Shown here piece after piece: positions 1-6,766 of a stretch of 7,704 nucleotides of DNA. The notes under the pieces are model-generated. The model had not been told where the DNA came from, made no database searches, and was given only the letters and a program-made list of their open reading frames with translations. Made by a program: the position numbers and the translations under genes. The stretch is taken from positions 1 to 7,704 of the forward strand of contig JACCTF010000136.1 in NCBI GenBank assembly GCA_013812565.1. Reading direction: 5' to 3'. The stretch's first letter is position 1, and each line of letters starts with the position of its first letter. Origin of the DNA: Pyrinomonadaceae bacterium. Lineage in GTDB: Bacteria; Acidobacteriota; Blastocatellia; Pyrinomonadales; Pyrinomonadaceae.

Positions 1-1023
1 GATCCGCGCACGCTCTTGGGACGCGGTAAGCTGGAGGAACTGCTGGTGCGTGCGCTGCGACTTGGCGCTGACCTGATTGTCTTTGATCGCGAGTTGCAGC
101 CGGCACAGGTTCGTTCAATCTCTGAAGCAACTGATCTGAAGGTTATTGACCGCGCCCAGCTTATCCTCGACATTTTTGCGCAGCGGGCGGAGACGCGCGA
201 GGGTAAACTTCAGGTCGAGCTCGCGCAGTTGAAGTATCTTTTACCCCGCCTCGTTATTGGGCATGACTCGGCGTTCTCCCGACTCGCAGGCGGCATCGGC
301 GGGCGCGGCCCCGGCGAAACTAAACTCGAAACAGACCGCCGTCGTGTGCGCGACCGCATCAACCGTTTAGAACGTGAGATTGAAAATCTGCGGCAGCGGC
401 GGCAGGAACGTCGCAAGCGTAGAACGCGCGGCGAGCTTCCCATCATCTCAATCGTTGGCTACACAAACGCTGGTAAATCCACGCTGCTCAATACGCTGAC
501 GAACAGCACCGTGCAAGCCGAGCAACGTATGTTCGCAACGCTCGATCCGACATCGCGGCGTCTGCGTCTGCCGCACGAACAGGAAGTGATCGTTAATGAC
601 ACGGTCGGCTTCATACGCGATCTTCCGCCAGACTTACTGGCTGCTTTTCGAGCGACGTTGGAGGAGATTAGCGACAGCAATCTGCTGATCCATCTGGTTG
701 ACGCGGCTAACGAGCGTTGGTTGCAGCAACTCGAATCAGTTGAAAGGATCCTCGGCGAACTCGGTTTTGCGGACATCCCGCGCCTTGTGGTCTTCAACAA
801 GATTGACCTTATTGACCAAGACGCCGCCGAAGCGATTTTGCGTCACGCGGCGGCCGGCGGGGCGCGCGAAGGCATCGCCGTTTCTGCGACCAAAGCCTCG
901 ACGTTGCAATCACTGCTCGGGCGAGCCGGTCAGATACTCGCACGCAATTTGATGGAACGGCAGACGATAGTCGAGTCCATCGACGGCGAGCACCCGGCAG
1001 CGGTTACCTTATCATCGAAATGA
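1..1023 (+). CDS. hflX: GTPase HflX, 5'-truncated by window edge
   Basis: HflX is a translational GTPase that binds the 50S subunit and splits stalled or stress-arrested 70S ribosomes in the cytoplasm. The reading frame is open from base 1 and already encodes the family's N-terminal DPRTLLGRGKLEEL segment, so the true start lies outside the window. The TTG at base 16 is not the start. About 340 residues are visible; family members are usually about 420-440, so roughly 80-100 are missing. In visible numbering, a glycine-rich linker with GPGETKLETDRRRVRDRI (about 98-115) is followed by a basic coiled-coil-like helix, then the G domain: P-loop GYTNAGKST (153-161), switch I FATLDPT, G3 DTVGF (200-204), G4 NKID (266-269) and G5 SATK (295-298). 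All GTP-binding motifs are intact. Its stop overlaps the pgpH start (ATGA), indicating an operon. The family assignment is near certain. Confidence 0.96.
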   Translation, partial: DPRTLLGRGKLEELLVRALRLGADLIVFDRELQPAQVRSISEATDLKVIDRAQLILDIFAQRAETREGKLQVELAQLKYLLPRLVIGHDSAFSRLAGGIGGRGPGETKLETDRRRVRDRINRLEREIENLRQRRQERRKRRTRGELPIISIVGYTNAGKSTLLNTLTNSTVQAEQRMFATLDPTSRRLRLPHEQEVIVNDTVGFIRDLPPDLLAAFRATLEEISDSNLLIHLVDAANERWLQQLESVERILGELGFADIPRLVVFNKIDLIDQDAAEAILRHAAAGGAREGIAVSATKASTLQSLLGRAGQILARNLMERQTIVESIDGEHPAAVTLSSK

Positions 1024-3434
1024 GACGTCGCCCACGTTTCAAAAGATCCCTTGCTAAGGCACGCAATATTGTGCTGCGCGTTGCCGCACGTCCCTTCAAC
1101 ATGGTTTCTTCAACCACCGGCTTTCTACTCGGTTTTGCTTTACTCACCTTTATTACCACGCTGCTGCTCGCGGTAAATCATTCAGGCGTTCCCGCTGAAG
1201 CTTACGCGGCGGGCGACGTGGTGCGCGGCACCATCATTTCGCCCGCTGACGTAACCAACGTAGACGCGCATGAGACAGAACGCCGCCGCGCCGCGGTCAT
1301 GGATGCGACGCGTCCTGTGTGGATCTTTGATCCGACGAATGCTGAAAATATGCGGCAGAGTTTTCGCTCGGCATGGAGAAACTTGCAGCGGCAAACTGGG
1401 GCGCGTCGAAGTGGCGAGATGCGTGGCGCAACCTGGTCTGGACCAGGTGATGCAGCGGCTATGACACGTGCGCTTTCCGCGCATCGCTTCGATACGAGCG
1501 TGCTTGAACTGTTGGAGCGGATGCTTCGCGAAGCAAACGAAGGCTTCGTCTACAGGGATGCGGAGTCCGCTTACCTCAAGCCTGAGATTCGACTGGTTGA
1601 AGCCAGAAGTGGCACCCAGTCGGTAATCATCCCCGCACAAAGCCGCTTGACGGCGCTCTCGGATGCTCAGCAGAGTTTGCAAATAAGCATCGGCAAATTC
1701 TCTAATTGGACAACCGAGGAGCGAAAGGCTTTGGCTTCGGCGGTATTACCAATGGTTGTACCGACGATCAGCTTTAATTTGGCAGCTACTGAGGCGGCGC
1801 GCCAGGCGGCTGCCGACGTTATTCCTTCGGCATTCGTTTCGGTCAGGCGCAATCAGATCATCGCTCGCGAAGGAGATACCGTTACGGAGCCGATGCTTGC
1901 ACAGTTTGCGGCGCTACGCGAGTATGGTTACACCAAACGTCGGCCACATCATCTGATCGGCCTTTTCTGTATTGTCGGCGCTCTCTACTGGACGGCGTGG
2001 AGGATTACTGAGCGCCGCAGCGCGGCAATCAATCTGCTGCTTTCGAAGAAGAAAGCTTTTGCGCTCGTCGGCTCGGCGGTGATCGTTGAGACCGTCTTGA
2101 TGCGCCTCGGCTTCACCGTCGCCGATAGCCTTGCCGCGCAATCGTTGCTCCCCCCCCTGAATGACCCGGTGGCGTGGAGCTTCGCGATTCCGTTCGCGGC
2201 AGCAGCGCTCCTCGTAGCCATCCTCCTCGATACACATCTCGCGTTGATCACCGGACTCATCACCGCTCTCTTCGCCGGATTACTTGCGCCGAACGGCATG
2301 TTGATGGCCTTCTACGCGATCATCTCTTCATCGGCAGCAATCTACGGCATCGGTCGTTACCGCGAAAGACAATCCGTGACACTCGCAGGATTGTTCGTCG
2401 GTGCGGTCAACGCCGCAACGGCGCTGGCCGTGATTCTGTGCGCGCAACAACCCTTGACGCTTAACGCGGCGTTGTTTGTGATGGCATGCGGTATGGCCGG
2501 GGGGCTCCTCACAACGATCTTTACGGCCGGCGGACTGCCGATCAATGAATCAGTATTCGATATTCTTACGGACGTGAAATTGCTGGAGTTATCGAACGCG
2601 GATCTACCCGTGCTCGGGCAGCTTGCCCTGCGCGCTCCCGGCACAAACCAACACTCGCACGCGGTGGGCCAGTTAGCGGAGGACGCTTGTCGCGCCATCG
2701 GATGCAATGCGCTACTGGCTCGCATCGGCGCTCTTTACCACGACATCGGCAAGCTCGGCGCGCCGCATATGTTTGTCGAGAATCAAACACAGGAAAATCC
2801 GCATGAGAGGTTACATCCCACGGAGAGCGCACATATTATTACGAGCCATGTTACGTATGGATTGAAGTTGGCACGCGAGATTCACTTGCCGAAACAGATT
2901 TCCGATTTTATCCCACAACACCACGGCACCCGCACGCTCCACTTCTTCTTGCGTAAGGCACAAGCTGAAGCTGCTCATGGGGAAACAATCGACGAAGCTG
3001 ATTTCCGCTATCCGGGACCGAAGCCGCAGTTTAAGGAAGCGGCAGTCATGTTGCTAGCCGATTCGTGCGAAGCCGCTGCACGGTCGCTAGCCCGCCCGGA
3101 CCCGGAGAATATCCGCCTCATTGTTAATAAGATTTTTGATGCCGTGATGAGCGACGATCAACTGGATGAATGCGATCTTTCGCTACGCGAACTAACGGTT
3201 GTCCGCCAGTCGATCATCGCCTCACTGACAGCTATCTACCACACACGTGTAGACTACCCCGGTTACAATCCACCCTCGCTCGACGGCACCCCGATGCCGC
3301 CTGAACAGAATGGCAAAGAGCGTCGTAGCATTATCCGAACCGGCTACAACAAACCGTCGGAAGTTCCAATCAGCAAGGGTGGTGAGGTGGAAGACGAAGC
3401 AGTCGCAGGCAAAGTAAAACAGAGCGGCCGGTAA
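1020..3434 (+). CDS. pgpH: PgpH-type 7TM-HD cyclic-di-AMP phosphodiesterase
   Basis: This 804-residue membrane protein has the architecture of PgpH/YqfF, which hydrolyses c-di-AMP to pApA. After a basic N-terminus comes TM1 (about 34-52), then a 7TMR-HDED-type extracytoplasmic domain (about 55-308, with AGDVVRGTIISPADV near 64 and NQIIAREGDTVTEPML near 278), seven TM segments (about 311-505) and a cytoplasmic HD domain. Metal-binding residues expected for the family are visible: H545 (in QHSHAV), H574-D575 in the HDIGK motif, H610, H634 or H635 (QHHGT) and D681 (LLADS). The family signature FRYPGPKPQFKEAA is at 662-675. The tail after about 745 is hydrophilic and looks disordered. The ATG overlaps the hflX stop by 4 bases and has no clear Shine-Dalgarno sequence, so translation probably depends on coupling. 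The c-di-AMP substrate is inferred from the family. The same annotation often appears simply as HDIG-domain protein. Confidence 0.93.
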   Translation: MRRRPRFKRSLAKARNIVLRVAARPFNMVSSTTGFLLGFALLTFITTLLLAVNHSGVPAEAYAAGDVVRGTIISPADVTNVDAHETERRRAAVMDATRPVWIFDPTNAENMRQSFRSAWRNLQRQTGARRSGEMRGATWSGPGDAAAMTRALSAHRFDTSVLELLERMLREANEGFVYRDAESAYLKPEIRLVEARSGTQSVIIPAQSRLTALSDAQQSLQISIGKFSNWTTEERKALASAVLPMVVPTISFNLAATEAARQAAADVIPSAFVSVRRNQIIAREGDTVTEPMLAQFAALREYGYTKRRPHHLIGLFCIVGALYWTAWRITERRSAAINLLLSKKKAFALVGSAVIVETVLMRLGFTVADSLAAQSLLPPLNDPVAWSFAIPFAAAALLVAILLDTHLALITGLITALFAGLLAPNGMLMAFYAIISSSAAIYGIGRYRERQSVTLAGLFVGAVNAATALAVILCAQQPLTLNAALFVMACGMAGGLLTTIFTAGGLPINESVFDILTDVKLLELSNADLPVLGQLALRAPGTNQHSHAVGQLAEDACRAIGCNALLARIGALYHDIGKLGAPHMFVENQTQENPHERLHPTESAHIITSHVTYGLKLAREIHLPKQISDFIPQHHGTRTLHFFLRKAQAEAAHGETIDEADFRYPGPKPQFKEAAVMLLADSCEAAARSLARPDPENIRLIVNKIFDAVMSDDQLDECDLSLRELTVVRQSIIASLTAIYHTRVDYPGYNPPSLDGTPMPPEQNGKERRSIIRTGYNKPSEVPISKGGEVEDEAVAGKVKQSGR

Positions 3435-3449
3435 CAGAGTCGGTAACAG
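3429..3449 (+). repeat. 9-bp direct repeat duplicating the pgpH stop
   Basis: CGGTAACAG occurs at 3429-3437 and again at 3441-3449, a 12-base period. The first copy contains the pgpH stop TAA (3432-3434). The second places another TAA (3444-3446) in the same frame four codons downstream. The rest of the 39-base convergent gap to the HIT gene holds no recognisable terminator. Confidence 0.6.
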
Positions 3450-3473
3450 GCGACAAGCGGAAATACTACCGGG

Positions 3474-3998
3474 CTAGAGCAGAGGCTGGTGAAGTGGGAA
3501 TGCAGCAAAGTGTTTGTGCAGTTTGTTGTAGGTAGTCGGCAAATCTTCTGGAAGGACGCGTGTTTCGCCGGTTGTCGTCATAAAATTGGCATCGCCCGTC
3601 CAGCGCGGCAGGACATGAAGATGAATATGATCGGCGACTCCTGCGCCAGCCGAACGTCCCAAGTTCATTCCTAAGTTGAATCCATGCGGATTGTATGTTT
3701 CACGCAAGATGGTCTGGCATCCTTTAGCAAGGTCCATCATCTCGTCCGTGCTTTCCTTTGACGCCTGATCAAGATCAGCAGTATGTACAAAGGGAACGAT
3801 CAGCAGGTGGCCGCTCGTGTAGGGATAAAGGTTGAGAACTACAAAGTTGTGGTGCGCACGAAAGAGAACAAAGTTATGCTCATCCGAGTCGGAATCACGC
3901 AGCGAGCAGAAGACACAAGGGTTAGATTCAGTGCTCGTCTTCCCGCCGCCGGCTTCACTTATGTACTGGTAACGCCAGGGAGTCCACAACCTGTCCAC
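3474..3998 (-). CDS. HIT-family nucleotide hydrolase/phosphorylase (Ap4A-type)
   Basis: A 174-residue cytoplasmic histidine-triad protein. HIT enzymes attack the alpha-phosphate of nucleotides through the middle histidine of HxHxHxx. Here the triad is H124-I-H126-L-H128-V-L-P with predicted nucleophile H126, followed by RWTGDANFM. An N-terminal LWTPWRYQYI segment and a CVFC pair (C28, C31) that could hold zinc precede the core, and GHLLIVP lies at 63-69. The LWTPWR start, the MNLGRSAGAG loop and the PRWxGDxNFM tail resemble Rv2613c-like Ap4A phosphorylases more than short Hint/PKCI proteins, so Ap4A cleavage is the likeliest activity; generic nucleotidyl hydrolase or transferase remains possible. 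The start is GTG, chosen because it has a good ribosome binding site and no other start lies before an in-frame stop upstream. It follows the HU gene by 33 bases with no visible terminator, so it may be co-transcribed with it; it converges on pgpH. Confidence 0.9.
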   Translation of the reverse strand: MDRLWTPWRYQYISEAGGGKTSTESNPCVFCSLRDSDSDEHNFVLFRAHHNFVVLNLYPYTSGHLLIVPFVHTADLDQASKESTDEMMDLAKGCQTILRETYNPHGFNLGMNLGRSAGAGVADHIHLHVLPRWTGDANFMTTTGETRVLPEDLPTTYNKLHKHFAAFPLHQPLL

Positions 3999-4004
3999 AA
4001 GCTG

Positions 4005-4010
4005 TTCCTT
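4005..4010 (-). promoter_or_regulatory. Ribosome binding site that fixes the HIT GTG start
   Basis: AAGGAA sits 6 bases upstream of the GTG start on the minus strand. No ATG is available upstream before an in-frame TAG, so this Shine-Dalgarno match decides the non-ATG start. Confidence 0.7.
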
Positions 4011-4031
4011 AGGTAAAGCGTTTGAGGTTGG

Positions 4032-4400
4032 CTATAAACTAGGCGGTGCTTGGTTGCCGCCGGTGTCACTGCTATCTTGACTAGGAGTTACCGCAGGCCG
4101 AGGCGTTGTCGTGGCGCCATCCACCGCTTCGTTGATCAGCTCTTTCAGTTCCTTCCCTGGTTTGAAGTAGGGAACGCGCTTAGCTGGAATATCAACCGGG
4201 GCTCCTGTCTTTGGATTACGCCCACGCCGTGCGCCGCGTGCACGGACGCGAAAGCTTCCGAAGCCACGCAGTTCTATCTTCTCGCCTTGGTTCAAAGTTT
4301 CAATAACACTCTCAAAAACAATCTCAACGAGGCGCTCTGCATCTTTCTTGGTCAACTCAGCAGCCCGCGCAACCTCCTCCACCAACTCTGCTTTGGTCAT
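4032..4400 (-). CDS. HU/IHF-family nucleoid DNA-binding protein with C-terminal tail
   Basis: HU/IHF proteins form dimers that bend DNA by inserting a beta-arm proline into the minor groove. Residues 1-92 form a complete family domain: the dimerising helices (MTKAELVEEVARAAELTKKDAERLV), the signature GFGSFRVRARGARRGRNPKTG (46-66, with the expected intercalating P63) and the closing VPYFKPGKELKELIN helix. The family is usually about 90-100 residues; this one has 122 because of a tail (about 94-122) rich in Thr, Pro, Ser, Gln and Asp, which looks disordered. The ATG is preceded by AAAGG about 7 bases upstream. It follows rpsA in the same direction, as ihfB follows rpsA in proteobacteria, which favours an IHF-beta-like relationship, but sequence alone does not distinguish HU homodimer from IHF. 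The 248-base gap to rpsA contains a possible own promoter and a structured leader. Confidence 0.95.
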   Translation of the reverse strand: MTKAELVEEVARAAELTKKDAERLVEIVFESVIETLNQGEKIELRGFGSFRVRARGARRGRNPKTGAPVDIPAKRVPYFKPGKELKELINEAVDGATTTPRPAVTPSQDSSDTGGNQAPPSL

Positions 4401-4424
4401 ATGCTTACCTTTCGCTGTGGAACA

Positions 4425-4440
4425 AAGGCATTACTGCCTT
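4425..4440 (-). promoter_or_regulatory. Leader hairpin with GUAA loop before the HU gene
   Basis: On the minus strand AAGGCA and TGCCTT form a perfect 6-bp stem closed by a GTAA tetraloop, which is of the GNRA class in RNA. It ends 24 bases before the HU start codon and just upstream of its Shine-Dalgarno. There is no U-tract after it, so it is not a terminator; a role in translation control or mRNA stability is inferred. Confidence 0.45.
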
Positions 4441-4443
4441 GAA

Positions 4444-4458
4444 GACCCGCTCGGGGTC
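4444..4458 (-). promoter_or_regulatory. Second hairpin in the HU-gene leader
   Basis: GACCC and GGGTC form a 5-bp stem around a CGAGC loop on the minus strand, 3 bases from the GUAA-loop hairpin. Together they form a tandem-hairpin leader between the candidate promoter and the HU start. No function is known from sequence alone. Confidence 0.35.
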
Positions 4459-4480
4459 AAAACGTCGCAAAACTGCAACG

Positions 4481-4509
4481 AATGTAAAGAAGATAAGAAA
4501 GTTCAGCAA
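4481..4509 (-). promoter_or_regulatory. Candidate sigma70-type promoter for the HU gene
   Basis: On the minus strand TTGCTG (-35, 4509 to 4504) is followed after exactly 17 bases by TACATT (-10, 4486 to 4481). The -35 matches only the TTG of the consensus and the -10 matches four of six positions. The same -10 hexamer occurs in the stronger rpsA promoter candidate. A start near 4474 would give a leader of about 70 nt. Confidence 0.35.
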
Positions 4510-4580
4510 GGGAATTTGACAGATGCTCGCCGCGGTACAGGGACTTAAACTGCCTTGCCATCTGCGTACTCACCAAGGGC

Positions 4581-4629
4581 AAAACAAAGCCCCGCGCTTC
4601 ATCAATTGGAAAGGATTTATGCGAGGCTC
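4581..4629 (-). terminator. Weak intrinsic terminator candidate after rpsA
   Basis: About 20 bases after the rpsA stop on the minus strand, GAGCC-T-CGC can pair with GCG-CG-GGCT around a long (about 25 nt) loop, and the stem is followed by TTTGTTTT. The U-rich tract is convincing, but the stem is short and interrupted, so partial read-through into the HU gene is plausible. Confidence 0.3.
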
Positions 4630-4648
4630 GATCTAAAACGACATTTGA

Positions 4649-6532
4649 TCAACGTTCGCGATCTTCGCTGGTAGGGCTGCCAAAATCTGCAAGCTCGCCG
4701 AGCGATGCCATGCCAGCTCCCGCCTCGGATGAGTAACTCCGCGTATCCGCAACCGGTTCGTCATGAGTGGCGGCGCGAGCTGAAAGACCGATCTTTTTAG
4801 TATCCGACTCTATCCGCAGGATTTTGAAGTCCATCTCCTGCCCGATCTGAACAACGTCTTCAGGCTTCTCGACGCGATCTTCAGATAACTCTGAGATGTG
4901 ACACAAACCTTCCAGACCATCACCAAGTTCGACGAAAGCGCCGAAGTTCGCAAAACGCGTGATGTGCCCGTGCACAACATCACCCGGCTTGTGTTCTTCG
5001 ACGAAACGATCCCATGCGCTTGGCTCCGTATCTTTGATGGAAAGGGAAAGACGCCGGTTATCGGTATCGACGTTCGTGACAACGGCTTCAATCTCTTGGC
5101 CCTTCTTCAGCACTTCGCCCGGATGTTTGATCCGCTTTGACCAAGAGATGTCCGACACATGCACAAGGCCGTCAACGCCGTCTTCGATCTCGATGAACGC
5201 CCCAAAATCCGTCAAGTTGCGAACACGGCCCTGCACGCGTGTGCCGACTTGGTAACGAGCGCTGAGCGTCTCCCAGGGATTTGGCTGCGTCTGCTTCATC
5301 CCTAAGCTGATGCGCCGCGCTTTCGGATCGACACCTAAAACTTCAACTTCAACATCATCGTCGACGTTGACTATCTTGCTCGGGTGCTTCATACGTTTCG
5401 ACCAGCTCATCTCAGAAACATGAACCAGTCCTTCAACGCCGGGTTCGAGTTCGATGAACGCGCCGTAGTCGGTCACGCTGGCGACCTTGCCCGTGACACG
5501 CTCACTTACTTTGTAGCGTTCTTCAACGCTTTCCCACGGATCGGGTTGCAATTGCTTGTAGCCGAGCGAAACGCGCTCGCGTTCACGGTCAAACTTTAAA
5601 ACTTTGACCTGCACGGTTTCACCAACTTTGAATATTTCCGCTGGATTCTGTAGCCGCCCCCACGACATGTCGGTTACGTGGAGCAAGCCGTCGATACCGC
5701 CGAGATCAACAAAGGCTCCATAATCAGTCAGATTTTTGATCTGTCCATCGACGATAATGCCTTCTTCAAGCTGGTCTAGCGTTTTGCTCTTGCGACTATC
5801 ATTCTGCTCTTCGAGTAAAGCTTTGCGGGACAGTACGACGTTGGCACGCTTGCGGTTAAGTTTAATGACGCGGGCTTCGATCTCTTGATTACGCAGGCTC
5901 TCGAGGTTACGCACCGGGCGCGTATCAACCTGCGAACCAGGTAGAAAAGCGGCAACGCCATCGACATCAACGCGGAGTCCCCCCTTAACGCGCTCGATGA
6001 TGCGCCCGCGAACCGGCGTGTTATCACGGTAAGCTTTTTCCAGCTCATCCCATGCTCTGATTCGTACTGCATCGGCGCGCGAAAGCAGCGGGAAGCCGTC
6101 GGGCATTTCCATACTCTTGATGACTACTTCGACCTCGTCACCAGGCTTCACTGCGAGAGTGCCATCCTCCATGAACTCTTCCTGGTTGACGATGCCTTCT
6201 GACTTGAAGCCGAAGTCAATCACAACCCCGCGTTCGGAGATACCTATCACCGTGCCACGCACAACTTCGCCTTCTTGATAAGCAGCTTGCTCCTGCTCGA
6301 ACTGATCAAGCATCGCACCGAAATCCATATCGCTGCCGGTGCGATTTTCATCATCATCATCCGTCTCTGCTTCTGCAGCGTTCATTGCAGCGGGGGAGGA
6401 GGGGGTGGAGGCTTTCGCTGCACCTGTTGCAGCAAAAGGTTGCTCATTAGCGGCCAACGTTTGACCATTGTCTGTCAGCGTTTGAGTGTTGATGACATTG
6501 TCATCAGTTGGCTTGGTTTCTTCAGAGGACAT
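4649..6532 (-). CDS. rpsA: 30S ribosomal protein S1
   Basis: S1 binds mRNA on the 30S subunit and helps unfold and load it for initiation. The 627-residue protein has six S1 (OB-fold) repeats at about 87-155, 172-238, 257-326, 343-413, 430-500 and 517-586. Repeats 1 and 2 are divergent (GVVIDFGFKSEG, GGLRVDVDGVAAFLPGS), as usual for the ribosome-anchoring domains. Repeats 3-6 carry the canonical (N/T)(L/V/A)TD(Y/F)GAF pattern with GLxHxS/T and SW motifs; repeat 6 reads RFANFGAF. E. coli S1 has 557 residues; the excess here is an 86-residue acidic, low-complexity N-terminal extension (tandem 7-residue repeats, then TDDDDEN) and a roughly 40-residue C-terminal tail ending SLGELADFGSPTSEDRER. 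The ATG has AGGAG 5 bases upstream, which supports this start over any internal one. A strong promoter candidate lies about 290 bases upstream, giving a long leader. The HU gene follows downstream. Confidence 0.97.
   Translation of the reverse strand: MSSEETKPTDDNVINTQTLTDNGQTLAANEQPFAATGAAKASTPSSPAAMNAAEAETDDDDENRTGSDMDFGAMLDQFEQEQAAYQEGEVVRGTVIGISERGVVIDFGFKSEGIVNQEEFMEDGTLAVKPGDEVEVVIKSMEMPDGFPLLSRADAVRIRAWDELEKAYRDNTPVRGRIIERVKGGLRVDVDGVAAFLPGSQVDTRPVRNLESLRNQEIEARVIKLNRKRANVVLSRKALLEEQNDSRKSKTLDQLEEGIIVDGQIKNLTDYGAFVDLGGIDGLLHVTDMSWGRLQNPAEIFKVGETVQVKVLKFDRERERVSLGYKQLQPDPWESVEERYKVSERVTGKVASVTDYGAFIELEPGVEGLVHVSEMSWSKRMKHPSKIVNVDDDVEVEVLGVDPKARRISLGMKQTQPNPWETLSARYQVGTRVQGRVRNLTDFGAFIEIEDGVDGLVHVSDISWSKRIKHPGEVLKKGQEIEAVVTNVDTDNRRLSLSIKDTEPSAWDRFVEEHKPGDVVHGHITRFANFGAFVELGDGLEGLCHISELSEDRVEKPEDVVQIGQEMDFKILRIESDTKKIGLSARAATHDEPVADTRSYSSEAGAGMASLGELADFGSPTSEDRER
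6348..6361 (-). repeat. Trinucleotide run encoding the Asp tract of S1
   Basis: Four to five ATC/GAT units in tandem encode residues 58-61 (DDDD) in the acidic extension of S1. A change of whole units would keep the frame and only alter tract length. Confidence 0.5.
6422..6484 (-). repeat. Three tandem 21-bp units in the S1 N-terminal extension
   Basis: Three imperfect 21-base units (6484-6464, 6463-6443, 6442-6422) encode QTLTDNG, QTLAANE and QPFAATG, residues 17-37 of S1. The units keep the reading frame. This suggests the extension grew by in-frame duplication; the units have since diverged at both DNA and protein level. Confidence 0.6.
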
Positions 6533-6618
6533 GCGGACTCCTGTGGGACTTCTCTTGGATCTACAATTCGACTACTGTACTGCACACCCTATCAAAGACG
6601 GTTCAACACGCACGAAGG

Positions 6619-6654
6619 GCAAGCATGCTGCTGTACACAGCAGCTTAGGCTTGC
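6619..6654 (-). promoter_or_regulatory. Two-part stem-loop in the rpsA leader
   Basis: On the minus strand GCAAGC (6654-6649) pairs with GCTTGC (6624-6619), and after a 4/2 internal loop GCTGCTG (6644-6638) pairs with CAGCAGC (6633-6627) around a TGTA loop. All 13 base pairs are Watson-Crick. The element ends 86 bases before the rpsA start. No U-tract follows, so it is not an ordinary terminator. Confidence 0.5.
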
Positions 6655-6766
6655 TTTCAATGCTTTGATTGTGACTGGTCGGATGCGAAAGATCGCGGGG
6701 CGAGGATTGCAAATTGTTTTGAGTTGGAAAGGAAGCTACAAAGGTTTCGATTTCCGCCATGCCCGT

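Noticed and set aside
2496..2505. G-rich run in pgpH as a slippage site
   Set aside because: The run is only about six G and is explained by glycine codons in a TM segment; the frame is intact.
3435..3473. Bidirectional terminator between convergent pgpH and HIT genes
   Set aside because: Only a short CGGTA/TACCG pairing with a long loop and no U-tract on either side is present, so no terminator is called.
3978..4000. Two TCCACA-containing 8-mers 11 bases apart, resembling DnaA boxes, at the start of the HIT gene
   Set aside because: They deviate from the TTATCCACA consensus, are only two in number, and are explained by the conserved coding sequence around the GTG start and the LWTPW motif.
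4050..4442. 130-codon plus-strand reading frame opposite the HU gene
   Set aside because: Fully antisense to a well-supported HU/IHF gene and without recognisable protein character.
6572..6760. 62-codon upstream reading frame in the rpsA leader (minus strand)
   Set aside because: The ATG lacks a Shine-Dalgarno, the peptide has no recognisable features and the frame passes through the leader hairpin. A regulatory uORF cannot be excluded but is not supported.
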